DNA from: Distichodus sexfasciatus
Lineage: Eukaryota > Chordata > Actinopteri > Characiformes > Distichodontidae
Assembly (NCBI GenBank): GCA_032718565.1
Contig: JAVGVS010000181.1
Location: 1-64,000, forward strand
Reading direction: 5' to 3'
Length of the DNA: 64,000 nt
Position numbers and translations under genes: made by a program. Shown piece after piece: positions 61,466 through 64,000 of the stretch. The notes below the pieces were generated by a model, which was not told the DNA's origin, did no database searches, and was given only the letters and a program-made list of their open reading frames with translations. Positions within the stretch are counted from its first letter, which is position 1. Each line of letters opens with the position of its first letter.

Positions 61466-62790
61466 TAGTGTATTTTAGGACAAGCCGCATGTGTTGAAAA
61501 GTTGGTTGGTCTTGAGAGATTTCTTTATTTTGCCTCTATATTGAGGTCTTTTATTTATGAATCTAGGACAAGGAATACAGAGCCTTTTTTTACAAGACAG
61601 TGACCTGAAGCTGACCTAAAATATATATATTTTTCCATCAGCAAAACAATGGCATTTTAGTCATCAGACTACAACAACTGAACTATACAGTTTGGAGTCT
61701 TTGGATCAAGTCTCTCAGAGTATGAGGCCCAGTGCTGTTGAACAAAAAGAGTAAAATTTGTCTAGAGCTGAATATAATAATGTATCGTTGTTATACAATG
61801 CCTTGTCCAGAGTGACTTACAGTACATCTCTAAATAGGAGTGTCCTTGGGGTAACTATGGGCTAAGGTGGTTGCTCTGGCCCCCAGTGGGATCAGCACTG
61901 ACCTCCTTATTCGCCAGTCTTCTGGTCACCAGTATGTGGCTTCATCCTTTTAGATAAATGCTGTAAATGTAATGTTTCATGTTGCACCGAGAAACCCACC
62001 AATCAACATCAAGAACCCAACAAGAAAGATAAAGAAGAGTCTGTTACTTTAGAGTTTTTTTGTTTCGAAAAACATGCATCATTAATACATCAGACTTGTG
62101 TTGACCTCTATCACTTGTTTAGCCACATCCCTCAGGAGAAAGCCCAGGCGGTGGTCCTGAGGGTCTTGACTTTGTTCTAGCGCAGCGACATCACAGCGGC
62201 CGTCAAACTTCTGTACAGGAATGGTGTCAACCTCCTGATGAAATACATCTATTCTGCTACAGTGGCATGAAAAGGTGAAGGCATTTCCAGCTGTCCTTCC
62301 TGGGCACTAAAGGGTCACACTGATATTTTATCCATCAAAACCTTCTTTCAACAGCAGGTTGACCCTGAGAACGTGTAAAATGAATGAATTCTTTTACAGA
62401 ACAGGATCGAAAACAGGAAGCAAATCACATGTCAGGGCCGGTAAAGTTACCACTGAGGTACTCATGAGCAAGGTACTGTCCCCAAGCACCGCTCCCCGGG
62501 CACTGCCCTTGTTAGCTGCCCACTGCTCCTTCACGGATGGGTTAAATGCAGAGGTCACAGTTCGTTGTGGTGCACTGTGTGCTGTGCTGTGGTGTGTTCA
62601 CAATGACAATCACTTACTTTCACATGTGACTCTTCAGAAGTGAAAATGCTTCAAAAAGTGATAAACTAAGTGTGAAGAGTCATTTCTGTAGTGTGTGTAT
62701 TTAAAAAGTAAACAACTTTGCTGACTAGATCAGTCCTGACTCGATATTAATGGAAATTTTAAACAGAACAGTATGGAATATATGGTGCAA
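61466..62790 (+). pseudogene. Decayed partial tandem copy of arpc5l (exons 2 and 3)
   Basis: This block repeats 56395-58330 and part of 60600-60712. The exon 2 copy (61974-62028) lacks its first codons and the AC acceptor, and its donor GTAATG has become ATAAAG. The exon 3 copy (62136-62274) keeps its CCCTCAG acceptor and GTGAAG donor. However, it has an in-frame TAG (LTLF-stop), several replacements and a 38-base deletion that removes the YKGFEK-to-SSA region. There are no copies of exon 1 or exon 4. A family B SINE is inserted at 62433. It cannot give a working subunit and is best read as a segmental duplication remnant. Confidence 0.85.
62433..62619 (+). repeat. tRNA-derived SINE (family B) with clear target duplication
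   Basis: The body (CTCATGAGCAAGGTACTGTC, TAGCTGCCCACTGCTCCTTC, GTTCACAATGACAATCACTT) is flanked by TCACATGT on both sides (62425-62432 and 62620-62627). The paralogous position in arpc5l intron 3 (about 58257) reads TCACATGC with no insertion. Confidence 0.9.
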
Positions 62791-63483
62791 ATTAAAATAT
62801 CTTTAATATTCTTTAAAAATAAACAAATAAAAAAGAAGTTTACTTCTTATTGTTGACATTGTTGTAAGTCTGTCCTGTGCTCCTCCTGGTAAAGGGTCTA
62901 AAATTTGTCAAAATCAAGCTAGAATTCTGGATATTAAGAGATTTAAAAAATTTGATCCCGTCATGCAGTGACCCACAAAGAACAGCACAAATTAAACAAA
63001 ACAATCATAAATTTTTATTCTTAAATAGCATTCTGAAAAACAAAAGCTTGCATGTTTGGCATATTTTTTCTTTGTTCATTTTTTCCCTTTCAGAACATAA
63101 CATCAAGTATAATCTTGGCAACAGATGGGAGACAAAACTGAGCGATATTTTAAAAACACACAACACTCGGAAGGATGCAATTCCATTCAAACTGGCATCT
63201 CTAGAACCCCTTAACTTATAAAGAAAGAGTATTCTGATTTTTTACATTACTTTAAAACCATTCCTCCCAAACAGTAGGAACTGCTTGGAAAGAAAAGATA
63301 AAAGAACCGGTTTATAAGTACACCTTCTGATCGGCACAACAGACCATGTTCACCAAAAATTACATGTTTAAGACTCTTTTTTGATTGTTTTTCATGCTGC
63401 CTTTGTTTTTTTTTTATTATTCTTCTGACAGCATGAAAAAGAAGGTACATAAAGTATGAGGGCAACTGCTGATAAAAATAATT
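62791..63483. other. Intergenic stretch at the right end
   Basis: The 114-codon frame at 62877-63221 has no recognisable domain. I see no clear repeat or exon. Confidence 0.4.
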
Positions 63484-63810
63484 GGAGCTGGGTGAGGGTG
63501 TAAAATCCAAGAAAAAAAGTCAAATTCCGAGATTAAAGATGTAAATTTTCGAGAAAAGACTTGGATATTTTCTGACATTATAAAATCGTAAATTTGCGAG
63601 AATAACGTCCAGATTTGCGAGATTAAAATCGCAAACCTGTGAGGAAAAAAACGTGGATATGTGAGAGAAAATGGCATATTTGCAAGCTGAACTTGGCTAA
63701 TTTATATCTTCTCAATGTCTGAGAATATCCACCTTTTTTCTTGCGAATGCACAACTTAAATCTCAGAATTTCTGACATTTTCTTGGAATTTTACCCCTTC
63801 CCTCAGATCC
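63484..63810. mobile_element. Non-autonomous DNA element (family F), copy 2
   Basis: It has the same imperfect inverted ends as 25068-25402: GGAGCTGGGTGAGGGTGTAA on the left and GAATTTTACCCCTTCCCTCA plus GATCC on the right. The interior repeats a degenerate theme of CGAGATTAAA, AAATTTGCGAGAA and TTTCTGACATT. Confidence 0.65.
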
Positions 63811-64000
63811 AAATATTTGGTTTTATCTACAATGGCCCTTACAAGCGGCAGTAGGGAAGAGAAACTGGTTTGTAGTTCTTTAAATACAAAACACGGAAAA
63901 CTGATAAATAATAAGCAAGCTACAGCTGGGGCGTCAAGCAAACACACGTTTGGAGTTTTCTCTTTTCCCTGTGCACAAGGTCAACACTAATCCATTATTT

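Noticed and set aside
62359..62643. 94-codon open frame
   Set aside because: It is made of duplicated arpc5l intron sequence plus a SINE.
1..64000. CRISPR arrays, operons or prokaryotic features
   Set aside because: The window is vertebrate nuclear DNA with spliced genes. The short repeats present are microsatellites and transposon parts.

Overview
The window is nuclear DNA from a ray-finned fish. It has vertebrate genes with GT-AG introns, AT-rich intergenic DNA, microsatellites and many tRNA-derived SINEs, including V-SINE (DANA/HE1-like) copies. An otophysan such as a catfish or characin is my best guess, but species cannot be fixed from the sequence alone. A run of ten Ns at 52943-52952 marks an assembly gap.

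Five protein-coding genes can be assembled exon by exon. (1) About 1554-3608, plus strand: a three-exon IL-6-family cytokine of the fish M17 (LIF/OSM-like) type. (2) 13542-8636, minus strand: eight-exon tescalcin (tesc/chp3), an EF-hand protein with a myristoylation start. (3) 37923-40801, plus strand: five-exon cabp7 (calneuron II), two EF-hands and a C-terminal membrane anchor. (4) 49946-47564, minus strand: five-exon zmat5, the U11/U12-20K zinc-finger protein of the minor spliceosome. (5) 52119-59982, plus strand: four-exon arpc5l, an Arp2/3 complex subunit whose first intron is a textbook U12-type AT-AC intron. All exon phases join without a frameshift, and the predicted lengths (204, 216, 213, 174 and 150 residues) fit the families.

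Layout: cytokine (1.5-3.6 kb); repeat-rich spacer; tesc (8.6-13.5 kb); a 23 kb gene-free stretch (13.6-36.9 kb) holding repeats and some higher-complexity DNA; cabp7 with a CpG-rich upstream region; convergent zmat5 with a TATA-less promoter carrying YY1, ETS and NRF1 motifs; arpc5l with a CTCF-like motif upstream; then a decayed partial tandem copy of arpc5l (61.47-62.8 kb). The cabp7-zmat5 convergent pair next to a LIF/OSM-type cytokine recalls the human 22q12 block.

No wholly new gene system is visible. The most notable items are the AT-AC intron of arpc5l beside a minor-spliceosome gene, the decayed arpc5l duplication with a dated SINE insertion, a pair of 114 bp MITEs with identical CTG target duplications, and several nested repeat stacks.
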